A stretch of 32,581 bases of DNA from Microbacteriaceae bacterium PS02332 (GTDB lineage Bacteria; Actinomycetota; Actinomycetes; Actinomycetales; Microbacteriaceae), in NCBI GenBank assembly GCA_029959645.1, contig JASCOJ010000018.1, forward strand, positions 1 to 32,581. Direction: 5' to 3'. Shown in pieces: positions 25,704-32,581 of this stretch. The stretch's first letter is position 1; each line of letters opens with the position of its first letter. A program made the translations under genes and the position numbers. The notes beneath the pieces are model-generated. The model made no database searches, was not told the origin of the DNA, and saw only the letters and a program-made list of their open reading frames with translations.

Positions 25704-26057
25704 TCAGCCCCAGTGCGGTGGCCGGTCGCGGAGCAGGCGGTCGTCGTTCTCCCCCGCGCCGTGCCGTGCCGGCTCCGGTGCGGGCGTCGGGTCGGAACCC
25801 GGCACCGCGGCGGTGGTGACCCGCCTGCCGGAGCGGGTCGGGCCTCCCGTCCGGCGCGGCTCGGCCGCATCGTCGGACTCGCGCGCGCCTGCGGGCGCCG
25901 TGGACACTGCACCGGCGTCCGCGTGGGCCGTCGGGCTCGCCGGCTCGGCCTCCGCCGGACGGGAGGCCCGCCCCGCGTCCACACGCGACCACGCGCCGAC
26001 GAGCTGGTCGGTCCCCGGCGTGACCGGCCCGGCCGGACGTGCCGCGCGGCGACTCAT
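25704..26057 (-). CDS. Small disordered protein of unknown function
   Basis: I do not recognise this 117-residue protein with certainty. It starts MSRRAARPAGPVTPGTDQLV, is rich in Ala, Pro, Arg, Thr and Asp in the middle, and ends in a more ordered-looking DDRLLRDRPPHWG. It has no membrane segment, signal peptide or cysteines. It lies 46 bp after the helicase-like gene and 70 bp before the phosphatidyltransferase on the same strand, so it fills a gap otherwise empty of genes. The ATG has no clear ribosome site. Two copies of the decamer GACGGGAGGC lie inside it in opposite orientation (25842-25851 and 25958-25967). That it is a real gene rests on its context and its C-terminal motif. Confidence 0.5.
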   Translation of the reverse strand: MSRRAARPAGPVTPGTDQLVGAWSRVDAGRASRPAEAEPASPTAHADAGAVSTAPAGARESDDAAEPRRTGGPTRSGRRVTTAAVPGSDPTPAPEPARHGAGENDDRLLRDRPPHWG

Positions 26058-26103
26058 CGCCGTGCGGCCCGGACGCCGGACCGCAGCGTCAGCGACCGCG
26101 AGG

Positions 26104-29100
26104 TCATCGGCGCGCGGGCAGCGGGGGGATCGAGATCTCCTGCGTGACACCGCGGTCGACGCCGAGCACCTGCGCGACCGTGTCGGCCACCCGGTCCGGG
26201 TCGGCGAAGAGCTGGAACGCGTGCACGCGGACGTAGTGCCACCCGAGCCGGCGGAGCACCTCGGGGCGGAGGCGCAGCGACTCCCGCAGCGATCCGCGGA
26301 CGAGCGTGGCGTCCGTCTCGATCGTCACGCAGACACCGCCGTGCGCCGCGACGAGCCCGAGCTTCCCACGGTGGCCGAGGGCGACCGGGATGCCGCGCAT
26401 CTCGAGCCGTCGGGCCAGGTCGACGAGCAGCGGGTCGGAGTCGTCCGGGACGTACTCGGCGGCGGTCCGGGCACGGACCTCCGCGAGGATCTCGGCGAGG
26501 GCGACGGTGCCGTGGCCCATGCGCTCGGCCTCGATGTCCGACGGCTGGAAGCACGTGACGATGACCATCGAGCGGCGCGCCCGGGTCATCGCGACCGCGA
26601 GGAGGCGCTCCCCACCGGGCTTGCCGAGCGGGCCGAAGTCGCGGAGGACGCGCCCGTGCGGCGTGCGGCCGTACCCGATCGAGAACACGACGCGGTCACG
26701 GCTCTGCGCGACGGACTGCTCGAGCGTCGCGACGATGAACGGCTCCGGGCGGTCCCCGATGACGAACTCGGTGAGGTCCTTGTGGCCCTGCGCCGCCGCG
26801 AGCACGGCCTGCTCGACCCGGACGGCGTGCTTCGCCGACGCGGTGATGACCATGAGCGACTCGGTCGGACGGGTGCGGGCGTGCTCGATGACGTGGCGGA
26901 CGACGCGGTCCACCTCGGCGTCGACGCTCTCGACGGCCCCGGACTCGGGGTCCGGCACCGCCTTGCCGTCGCTGACGTAGTCGAGCGCGATCGACCCGTG
27001 GCCGAGGAACGACCCGGCCCAGGGCAGCGACTCGATCCGGCCGCCGTAGAAGCGTCGGTTGACGAGCTCGGCGAGGTCCTCGCCGCCGGCGCGGTACGAC
27101 CGGGTCAGCGACAGGGTCGGCAGGAGCGTCGACAGCTCGGCGAGCGCGGAGTCGGCGTGCAGGGCGTCCAGGGTGCCCTCGTCGACCTGGAGCGCGCGGT
27201 GCTCGGGGTCGACGGCGATGCGGAACGGCGACGGCGTCTGCGTCACCGGGTCGCCGAAGACGACGGTCTGCCGGGCACGACGGACGGCGCCGACGGTCTC
27301 CGCGATCGTCACGGCACCGGCGTCCACGAGGATCACGGTGTCGAAGGGCATCGTGTCGGCGATCTGCGCGACCTCGTACGGCGAGGCGAGCCAGACCGGC
27401 GCGATGGCGCGGGAGAGGTGCGGTGCGGAGTCGTGGAGCAGGCGCGAGGTGATCGCGCCGTCCTTGAGCTGCGTCCGCAGGGCCGTGGCCTCCTCCGGCC
27501 AGTCGACGAGGCCGACCTTCCAGTTCTCGGCGAGCTGCCACGCCAGGCCCTGGGAGACACCGGCCGCGTGCGCGTCGTCGACGAGCCGGAAGTCCGCCTC
27601 GACCCGGTCGAGCATGTCGGTGTTCGCCCCGAGGAGTGCCCGGTCGGACTCGAGCATCGTCTCGAGGGCGGACTGCCACCACGCGAGCTCGAGCTCGGCG
27701 GGCACCTGGGTGTCCGGCACGTGCCGGTTCGCCAGGTCGGTGATGAGCGGTTCGAGCTGCAGGTCACGCAGGGTCTGCATGAGCTCGGTGCGCTCCTGCA
27801 GGTTGTGCAGGACGTCGGACTCGGCGGCGAGCTCGGCGATCGTCGGCACGAGCTGTTCGACCGGCAGGTTGGCGAGCTGCTCGTCGCGGCTCGTCCGGCC
27901 CAGCGGCTCGTCGAGGCGGGCGAGGTCCTCGACGACGTTCGAGAAGAGCACCTGCACGTCGGCGATGCCGGTCGGCACCTGCGGGTTGACGCCCGCGGCG
28001 ACGTACCGCTGCCAGAGGACCCGCTGCTGCTGCACGCGTGTGAGCGCCTCGTGGAGGTCGGACACGTGCACGCCCGGACGGACGTACTCGCGGGCGAGCT
28101 TCTTCAGCCGGCGCCGGTTCGTCGACGACATCGGGGCGCCCTCGCCGCGCGGGGCGGTGGCGGCCACGAGCTCGGACACCGAGCGGTCGAAGACGATCGG
28201 GAGGAAGCGGTCGAGCGTGTCCCGGATCTCGGTGAGCAGGCGCAGGTAGATGCCGAGCTCGTTCACCGAGGTGAACTGGCGCATGTGCGTCGAGGCGACG
28301 AGGTCACGCGCGCGCTGGAGCAGCGTCGGGAGCGAGCCACCGTCGAGGTCCTGCGCGATGCGGTGGGCCCGCTGGGCGCCGTCGCTCGAGCCGAACTTCG
28401 CGCCGTACCAGGGCGAGTCGTCCGGGCCGTAGCGGAACTCGCCGAGGTTCGCCGCACTGACCATCGTCTCGGCGACGCGGGCACGCCCGGTGACCATCGC
28501 GACGACGGACTGCTTCGAGAGCCGCGCGGTCGTCGACGGCGGGACCGGCAGGAGGGAGAGCCGCGAGAGCTCGACGAGGCAGTCGAGGACGCTCACGCCG
28601 AAGTCGGCGTCGGTGCGGGTCAGGGCACCGCGGTAGTCGGTGAGGACCTTGCGGAGCCGGACGAGGGCGTCGTCGACCTCCCGGAGGTTCGGCCGCGTGG
28701 ACTTCTCGTTCCGGGCGATGGCGCGGACGACGTCGCGGCGGAGGGTCGCGGGCGTGACGGCGACACCGGGCAGGTGGACCTCGCCGAACCGGGCGGCGAT
28801 GCCCCGGAGGGTGGCCCGGCGCGGGCTGACCACGAGCACGCGCTTGTTCGCGGCGACCAGGCCGCCGAGCGCGTTCACGATCGTCTGCGTGCCGCCGGTG
28901 CCCGGGAGGGTCTTCACGACGATGGAGTTGCCGGCCGTGATCTGGGCGATCACGTTCTCCTGCTCGTCGTCGGCGTCGAGGAGGAGCGTGTCGGTCTCGG
29001 GGCTGCGCTCGTCCGACGGGGTCTGCTCGACCGGGTGGTACGACTGCTCGACCTGCCACTTCGCGCTCGGGTTGCCGGCGAGGGCGTCGAGGACGGGGTG

Positions 29101-29850
29101 CGAGAGCGTGTCGGCGTCCTCGACCATGCCGGTGGCGACCTCGGCGAAGGTCGAGACGACCAGCCGGGCGTGCACCGAGAAGCCGGGGATGTGCGCGGTC
29201 AGGCCGCGCAGGCGGTCGATGACCGGGTTCGGCGTGAACGAGCCGTCCTGCTGCGCGAGCGCGACGAAGGACTGCGCGTCGAGGGTGATGCCGAACTGCT
29301 CGCGGAGCGCGTCGGCGAGGGCGGGGTTGAGCACGGGCTCGCCGAGCAGGCGCACCTCGAAGTCACGACCGTGGCGACGGATCGCGAGCGGGCGGAGCAG
29401 CACCGGGCCGCGGTGGTGCTCGTCGCCGTGCTGCCAGTCGGCCATGCCGATGCCGAGCTTCACGGCGTCGATGCCGCGCACGGTCGCGAGTTCGGTGCCC
29501 TTCGCCTCGACGTGTCCCGCGGCGAGCCGTGCAGCGCGCAGGGCGACCTCGTCGCGGATGAGGCTCGAGAGCAGGGTGGTCTTGCCGGTGATGAACTGCG
29601 CGAGGCCGCCGGGGTGCGTCGTCGAGAGTTCGATGCGGGCACGCGGGTGGTCGGCGAAGTGCACGAGCGGGCTCGTGCCGCCGACGGCGGCGAGTTCCTG
29701 GCGCCAGGCGTCCCAGACCGGCTCGGCGGCGTTGCCGGCGGTCAGACGCGGGTCACCGAGGCTGATCGCGTGCGGGCTCGTCACCTGGAGTTCGGGGCGC
29801 AGTCGGGACTGCTCGTCCGGGAGGTCGGTGCCTTCGACGTCGTCGTTCAC
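26104..29850 (-). CDS. DUF4011-helicase-Vsr-like protein with degenerate catalytic motifs
   Basis: A 1248-residue protein. Residues about 45-185 resemble DUF4011 (WDAWRQELAAVGGTSPLVHF; LLRPLAIRRHG). Residues about 295-350 and 830-1120 form a split superfamily 1 helicase core of the Upf1/Dna2 type with an insert of about 450 helical residues. Residues about 1145-1240 resemble the Vsr/MTES nuclease fold (PEVLRRLGWHYVRVH). This is the order of Hhe-type phage defence proteins. Key residues are changed. The Walker A loop reads PGTGGT with G320 in place of lysine; the Walker B reads VDAGA with A844 in place of glutamate; the nuclease has G1165 where the first aspartate belongs, though E1178 and D1180 remain. 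SYR and VAMTRAR of later motifs are kept. The frame is intact. GTG at 29850 has GGAGGTGAGG upstream. It is likely an expressed but catalytically altered protein of unknown role. Confidence 0.85.
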   Translation of the reverse strand: MNDDVEGTDLPDEQSRLRPELQVTSPHAISLGDPRLTAGNAAEPVWDAWRQELAAVGGTSPLVHFADHPRARIELSTTHPGGLAQFITGKTTLLSSLIRDEVALRAARLAAGHVEAKGTELATVRGIDAVKLGIGMADWQHGDEHHRGPVLLRPLAIRRHGRDFEVRLLGEPVLNPALADALREQFGITLDAQSFVALAQQDGSFTPNPVIDRLRGLTAHIPGFSVHARLVVSTFAEVATGMVEDADTLSHPVLDALAGNPSAKWQVEQSYHPVEQTPSDERSPETDTLLLDADDEQENVIAQITAGNSIVVKTLPGTGGTQTIVNALGGLVAANKRVLVVSPRRATLRGIAARFGEVHLPGVAVTPATLRRDVVRAIARNEKSTRPNLREVDDALVRLRKVLTDYRGALTRTDADFGVSVLDCLVELSRLSLLPVPPSTTARLSKQSVVAMVTGRARVAETMVSAANLGEFRYGPDDSPWYGAKFGSSDGAQRAHRIAQDLDGGSLPTLLQRARDLVASTHMRQFTSVNELGIYLRLLTEIRDTLDRFLPIVFDRSVSELVAATAPRGEGAPMSSTNRRRLKKLAREYVRPGVHVSDLHEALTRVQQQRVLWQRYVAAGVNPQVPTGIADVQVLFSNVVEDLARLDEPLGRTSRDEQLANLPVEQLVPTIAELAAESDVLHNLQERTELMQTLRDLQLEPLITDLANRHVPDTQVPAELELAWWQSALETMLESDRALLGANTDMLDRVEADFRLVDDAHAAGVSQGLAWQLAENWKVGLVDWPEEATALRTQLKDGAITSRLLHDSAPHLSRAIAPVWLASPYEVAQIADTMPFDTVILVDAGAVTIAETVGAVRRARQTVVFGDPVTQTPSPFRIAVDPEHRALQVDEGTLDALHADSALAELSTLLPTLSLTRSYRAGGEDLAELVNRRFYGGRIESLPWAGSFLGHGSIALDYVSDGKAVPDPESGAVESVDAEVDRVVRHVIEHARTRPTESLMVITASAKHAVRVEQAVLAAAQGHKDLTEFVIGDRPEPFIVATLEQSVAQSRDRVVFSIGYGRTPHGRVLRDFGPLGKPGGERLLAVAMTRARRSMVIVTCFQPSDIEAERMGHGTVALAEILAEVRARTAAEYVPDDSDPLLVDLARRLEMRGIPVALGHRGKLGLVAAHGGVCVTIETDATLVRGSLRESLRLRPEVLRRLGWHYVRVHAFQLFADPDRVADTVAQVLGVDRGVTQEISIPPLPARR

Positions 29851-29895
29851 GTCGTCCTCACCTCCGGTCGTCCTGTCCACACGCCACACACGCCC

Positions 29896-29901
29896 ACTGT
29901 A
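29896..29901 (-). promoter_or_regulatory. Candidate -10 box of the helicase-like gene
   Basis: TACAGT on the minus strand lies about 45 bp before the GTG start and its strong ribosome site, in the 193-bp divergent gap. No clear -35 box was found. Confidence 0.35.
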
Positions 29902-30031
29902 GGCGAGGCAGCGGGGACCCTCGGGCAACGACCCGGGTTTCCGGCGAGCCGTCCGCGTCGCCCGGACCGTGCCCCGACGGCTGCGCACCGCCACCGGTCC
30001 GCGCCGCGCGGGCCAGCCGGAGCGCGTGTGG

Positions 30032-30037
30032 TACCAA
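30032..30037 (+). promoter_or_regulatory. Candidate -10 box of the CitE-like gene
   Basis: TACCAA ends 6 nt before the ATG with no Shine-Dalgarno sequence, the same spacing as at galU and the GlpR-like gene. The final A instead of T makes it weaker. Confidence 0.3.
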
Positions 30038-30043
30038 CGACGC

Positions 30044-30916
30044 ATGGCCATCGACGACCGCCCCGCTCCCCCCGCTCCCGCTGCGTCCCGGCGGCGGGTC
30101 GTCCCCGCCGAGATCTCGCGGTCCTGGCTCCTGGTGTCCGGGACCGCCGAGGACCGGTTCGAGCGGGCCACCCGCTCGCGCGCAGACCAGGTCATCCTCG
30201 ACATCGAGGACGCCGTCGACCCGGCCGCCAAGCCCGCCGCCCGGACCACCGTGGCCGCCTGGCTCGCCGGTGGCGGAGCGGCCTGGGTGCGGGTGAACGA
30301 CGTCACGACGCCGTTCTGGGAGGACGACCTCGAGGAGCTCCGCGGCCTGCCCGGGCTGCAGGGCGTCATGCTCGCGAAGACCGAGGCCCCCGCGCAGGTC
30401 ACCGACACGTGGCACCGGCTCGGCGGCCACACCCCGGTGATCGCCCTCGTCGAGTCGGCGGTGGGCATCGAGGAGTCCGTCTCGATCGCGAAGGCGCAGG
30501 GCGCGTTCCGCCTGGCGTTCGGGAGCGGCGACTACCGCCGGGACACCGGGACGAGCGCGGACACCCTCGCGATGGCGTACCCGCGGTCGCGGCTCGTGGT
30601 GGCGTCCCGCGTGGGCGACCTGCCGGGTCCGATCGACGGCCCCACGGTCGGGTCGTCGCACCCGATCCTCCGTGAGCAGTCGCAGGTGGCGGTGTCGCTC
30701 GGCCTCACCGGGAAGCTCTGCCTCGACACCGAGCAGCTCCCCGTCATCAACGAGGTGATCTCCCCCACGCCGACCGACGTCGCATGGGCGCAGGACTTCC
30801 TCGACGACTTCGAGGCCCGCGGGAAGGTCATCCGCGACGGGTCCGACCTGCCCCGCCTGGGCCGCGCGCAGAAGATCCAGCGCCTCGCCCAGGCGTTCGG
30901 CGTGGAGGCACGGTAG
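30044..30916 (+). CDS. CitE-like CoA ester lyase (HpcH/HpaI aldolase family)
   Basis: A cytoplasmic TIM-barrel enzyme related to the citrate lyase beta subunit. Stand-alone members cleave or hydrolyse acyl-CoA esters such as malyl- or citramalyl-CoA; the substrate here is unknown. The 290 residues show LILDIEDAVDP-type sequence (ILDIEDAV near 51), R83 in WVRVND, metal ligands E137 in ALVESAVGI and D163 in FGSGDYRRD, and a C-terminal HPILREQSQVAVSLGLTGK substrate region. No citrate lyase alpha or gamma genes are nearby, so it is not part of a citrate lyase complex. It is divergent from the helicase gene and is followed after 9 bp by a small membrane protein. Confidence 0.85.
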   Translation: MAIDDRPAPPAPAASRRRVVPAEISRSWLLVSGTAEDRFERATRSRADQVILDIEDAVDPAAKPAARTTVAAWLAGGGAAWVRVNDVTTPFWEDDLEELRGLPGLQGVMLAKTEAPAQVTDTWHRLGGHTPVIALVESAVGIEESVSIAKAQGAFRLAFGSGDYRRDTGTSADTLAMAYPRSRLVVASRVGDLPGPIDGPTVGSSHPILREQSQVAVSLGLTGKLCLDTEQLPVINEVISPTPTDVAWAQDFLDDFEARGKVIRDGSDLPRLGRAQKIQRLAQAFGVEAR

Positions 30917-30925
30917 GAACAGGGC

Positions 30926-31423
30926 ATGACCTGGTCGGACGTCCCCGGACACCACACGAACGCCTCCACCGCCGCCGAGCGCGAGGCCTGGGAGCGGGGC
31001 GCGACGACGCTCTTCCCGGCCGGCAAGCTCGCCGACCGGGTGACGACGGTGCTCCTCCTCGCCGCCGGGGCCGTCCTCACCGCGGTCGCCGCGGTGGTCG
31101 GGATCGTCGCGGTCGCCTCCGCGACCGCCAGTTGCGGGGCGGACGGCGGGTGCACGCCGGGCGCGTCCATCGGCGGCGTGGCGCTCGCGGTCGGCGGCGC
31201 CTTCGTCATCGGCGTCCTGACCCTCGTCCTCGCCGTCCGCGCCTGGCTGCGCCGTCGGACGTCGTGGTGGATCGCCGCGGTCGGCTTCGTCGTCGCCGTC
31301 GGAGTCGTCACCTGGGGCACGGTGCTGTTCGTGCAGGCCGCCGACCAGCGCGCCGACACCGTCGGCACGACCGCGTCGGCTCCGGCAGCGGACCGGGTCG
31401 GGAGTGCGCTCTCCGGCTCCTGA
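30926..31423 (+). CDS. Small membrane protein of unknown function
   Basis: A 165-residue protein that I do not recognise. A hydrophilic N-terminus (about 1-37) is followed by three hydrophobic segments at about residues 39-66, 82-108 and 112-138, then a Thr/Ala/Ser-rich tail. The loop between the first two segments holds two cysteines in SCGADGGCTPG, which could form a disulphide if outside. ATG at 30926 has AGGA about 8 nt upstream and lies 9 bp after the CitE-like stop, so the two are probably co-transcribed. No catalytic motif is visible. Confidence 0.8.
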   Translation: MTWSDVPGHHTNASTAAEREAWERGATTLFPAGKLADRVTTVLLLAAGAVLTAVAAVVGIVAVASATASCGADGGCTPGASIGGVALAVGGAFVIGVLTLVLAVRAWLRRRTSWWIAAVGFVVAVGVVTWGTVLFVQAADQRADTVGTTASAPAADRVGSALSGS

Positions 31424-31457
31424 GCCCGGACGGCAGCCGACGGCGCATGCTGGGTGC

Positions 31458-32339
31458 ATGAAGCAACGAGTCATCGGAGACACGTCCGTCAGCGCCATCG
31501 GCCTCGGCGGGATGCCCATGTCCATCGAAGGGCGCCCCGACGAGCGGCGCTCGATCGCCACCGTCCACGCGGCCCTGGAGGCCGGGGTCACCCTCATCGA
31601 CACCGCCGACGCCTACCACCTGGCCGCGCACGACGAGGTCGGCCACAACGAGGAACTCATCGCCAAGGCGATCCACGAGTACCACGGCGACACGTCCGAC
31701 GTGCTCGTCGCCACCAAGGGCGGGCACCTCCGCCCGGAGGCCGGCGCGTGGGCCCAGAACGGGCACCCGGAGTACCTCAAGGAGGCGGCGAAGGCCTCGG
31801 CGGCGCGCCTCGGCGTCGAGGCGATCGGCCTCTACCAGTTCCACCGCCCGGACCCCGCCGTGCCGTACGCCGACTCGGTCGGCGCGCTCGCGGAGCTCCT
31901 CGACGAGGGCGTCATCCGGATGGCCGGCATCTCGAACGCGACCGTGGACCAGATCCGCGAGGCCAACGAGGTCCTCGGCGGCCGACTCGCCTCGGTGCAG
32001 AACCGGTTCTCGCCGGTCTTCCGCTCGAGCGAGGACGAACTCGCCCTCTGCGACGAGATGGGCATCGCCTTCCTGCCGTGGAGCCCGCTCGGCGGCATCG
32101 GCGGCGCGGCGGACCTCGGCACCACCGCCGAGGACTTCGCGATCGTCGCCCGCGAGCGTGACGTCTCCCCGCAGGTGATCGCGCTCGCGTGGGAGCTGGC
32201 GAAGAGCGACGTCGTCATCCCGATCCCGGGCGCCTCCCGTCCGCAGTCGATCCTCGACTCGGTCACGGCCGCGACGATCAAGCTCCGGACCGAGGACATG
32301 GACCGGCTCGACGCCTCCCGCCCGACCGAAGCCGCGTAG
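31458..32339 (+). CDS. Aldo/keto reductase
   Basis: An NADPH-dependent oxidoreductase of the aldo/keto reductase fold, 293 residues, substrate unknown. The catalytic tetrad is complete: D48 in LIDTADAYH, Y53, K87 in VATKGGH and H129 in YQFHRPD. The NADP-binding C-terminal part reads VIPIPGASRPQSILDSV. It is cytoplasmic, without a signal peptide. ATG at 31458 has no clear ribosome site; CATGCT, a weak -10-like sequence, ends 6 nt upstream. It starts 34 bp after the small membrane protein. The stop codon is the last trustworthy sequence before the corrupted right edge. Confidence 0.92.
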   Translation: MKQRVIGDTSVSAIGLGGMPMSIEGRPDERRSIATVHAALEAGVTLIDTADAYHLAAHDEVGHNEELIAKAIHEYHGDTSDVLVATKGGHLRPEAGAWAQNGHPEYLKEAAKASAARLGVEAIGLYQFHRPDPAVPYADSVGALAELLDEGVIRMAGISNATVDQIREANEVLGGRLASVQNRFSPVFRSSEDELALCDEMGIAFLPWSPLGGIGGAADLGTTAEDFAIVARERDVSPQVIALAWELAKSDVVIPIPGASRPQSILDSVTAATIKLRTEDMDRLDASRPTEAA

Positions 32340-32455
32340 CGGCTCCGCCCGGCCGGCCGCCCGCCGGACGGGTGTCGGACCGCCCCCCCCCCCCCCGGCG
32401 CGCCCGGGGGGGGGGCCGGGGGCGGGGGGGGGGGGGCGGGGGGGCGACGGCTAGG
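32340..32455. other. Low-complexity G/C junction, probably artefact
   Basis: After about 40 ordinary bases downstream of the aldo/keto reductase gene the sequence becomes 14 consecutive C, then long runs of G. Nothing in it can be interpreted biologically. It separates normal sequence from a displaced copy of a helicase gene segment. Confidence 0.75.
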
Positions 32456-32581
32456 CGGACCGGCGAGGGCGTCTGCGTCACCGGGGCGCCGAAGACGACG
32501 GGCTGCCGGGCACGACGGACGGCGCCGACGGTCTCCGCGATCGTCACGGCACCGGCGTCCACGAGGATCACGGTGTCGAAG
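32456..32581 (-). other. Displaced near-identical copy of part of the helicase-like gene
   Basis: These 126 bases align without gaps to 27221-27346, the Walker B region of the helicase-like gene. I count four mismatches, all in the left 47 bases next to the G runs, and three of them are changes to G. The right 79 bases are identical. The most likely cause is a low-quality read joined to the contig end, not a real gene fragment. Confidence 0.85.

Noticed and set aside
26104-29850. Active phage-defence island around the Hhe-like gene
   Set aside because: Neighbours are housekeeping genes in conserved order, there are no mobile element signs, and the catalytic residues are lost; defence activity is therefore not claimed.
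29851-30468. N-terminal extension of the helicase-like frame to 1454 residues
   Set aside because: It runs antisense to the CitE-like gene. GTG at 29850 has a strong ribosome site and the conserved sequence begins after it.
25651-30675. A 1674-codon open frame on the plus strand
   Set aside because: It is antisense to the helicase-like gene and runs through the CitE-like gene in a different frame. The translation is Arg/Asp/Val/Gly-rich without family motifs, typical of antisense frames in very GC-rich DNA.
32278-32571. A 97-codon minus-strand frame resembling the helicase motif II region
   Set aside because: It is created by the displaced copy joined through G/C noise to the aldo/keto reductase end, so it is an assembly artefact.

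Overview
The window is about 32.6 kb of very GC-rich (roughly 70 % or more) actinobacterial chromosome. Protein sequences, gene order and leaderless-looking promoters fit Microbacteriaceae; Curtobacterium or a close relative is my best guess, but nothing here proves the genus. It is core chromosome: I see no prophage, insertion sequence, integron, CRISPR array or plasmid origin. Both ends of the window are poor sequence. Bases 1-80 and about 32383-32450 are G/C homopolymer noise, and the last 126 bases are a slightly corrupted copy of an internal piece of the helicase gene at 27221-27346, so the right end is almost certainly a chimeric contig end.

Left third (87-13434): a translation and arginine block in the order known from Mycobacterium tuberculosis, read on the minus strand: infC-rpmI-rplT, a tsnR-like rRNA methyltransferase, pheS-pheT, then argC-argJ-argB-argD-argF-argG. 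Five of the arg genes are joined by 1- or 4-base overlaps, and argR, which lies between argF and argG in M. tuberculosis, is missing. infC appears to start at AUC behind a good ribosome binding site, below a leader of about 270 nt. A DUF1844 protein is divergent from infC.

Middle (13435-20457): a maltokinase-like kinase and a family 2 glycoside hydrolase diverge around a perfect 12-bp LacI-type palindrome. They are followed by an alpha/beta hydrolase, a PIG-V-like membrane mannosyltransferase, a TIG/amidase lipoprotein and tRNA-Ala(CGC). Strong intergenic hairpins separate convergent genes here, and a short array of repeats with a 19-bp period lies between DUF1844 and mak.

Right third (20545-32339): a block matching the M. 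tuberculosis Rv0985c-Rv0996 neighbourhood (GlpR-like membrane protein, RimJ-type acetyltransferase, galU, 5-formyl-THF cyclo-ligase, FmdB/Ruc-like zinc protein, mscL) but without the moeA/glp gene expected between galU and rimJ. Next comes a minus-strand set: a 1248-residue DUF4011-helicase-Vsr-like protein, a small unknown protein and a CDP-alcohol phosphatidyltransferase. Diverging from it are a CitE-like lyase, a small membrane protein and an aldo/keto reductase.

The most unusual gene is the large helicase-nuclease. It has the domain order of Hhe-type defence proteins, but the Walker A lysine, the Walker B glutamate and the first nuclease aspartate are all replaced, so it looks like a maintained pseudoenzyme. 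Other points of interest are a decamer (GACGGGAGGC) found seven times and used in both arms of a 23-bp hairpin, the AUC start of infC, and a set of TANNNT boxes 6-8 nt upstream of start codons that lack a Shine-Dalgarno sequence.
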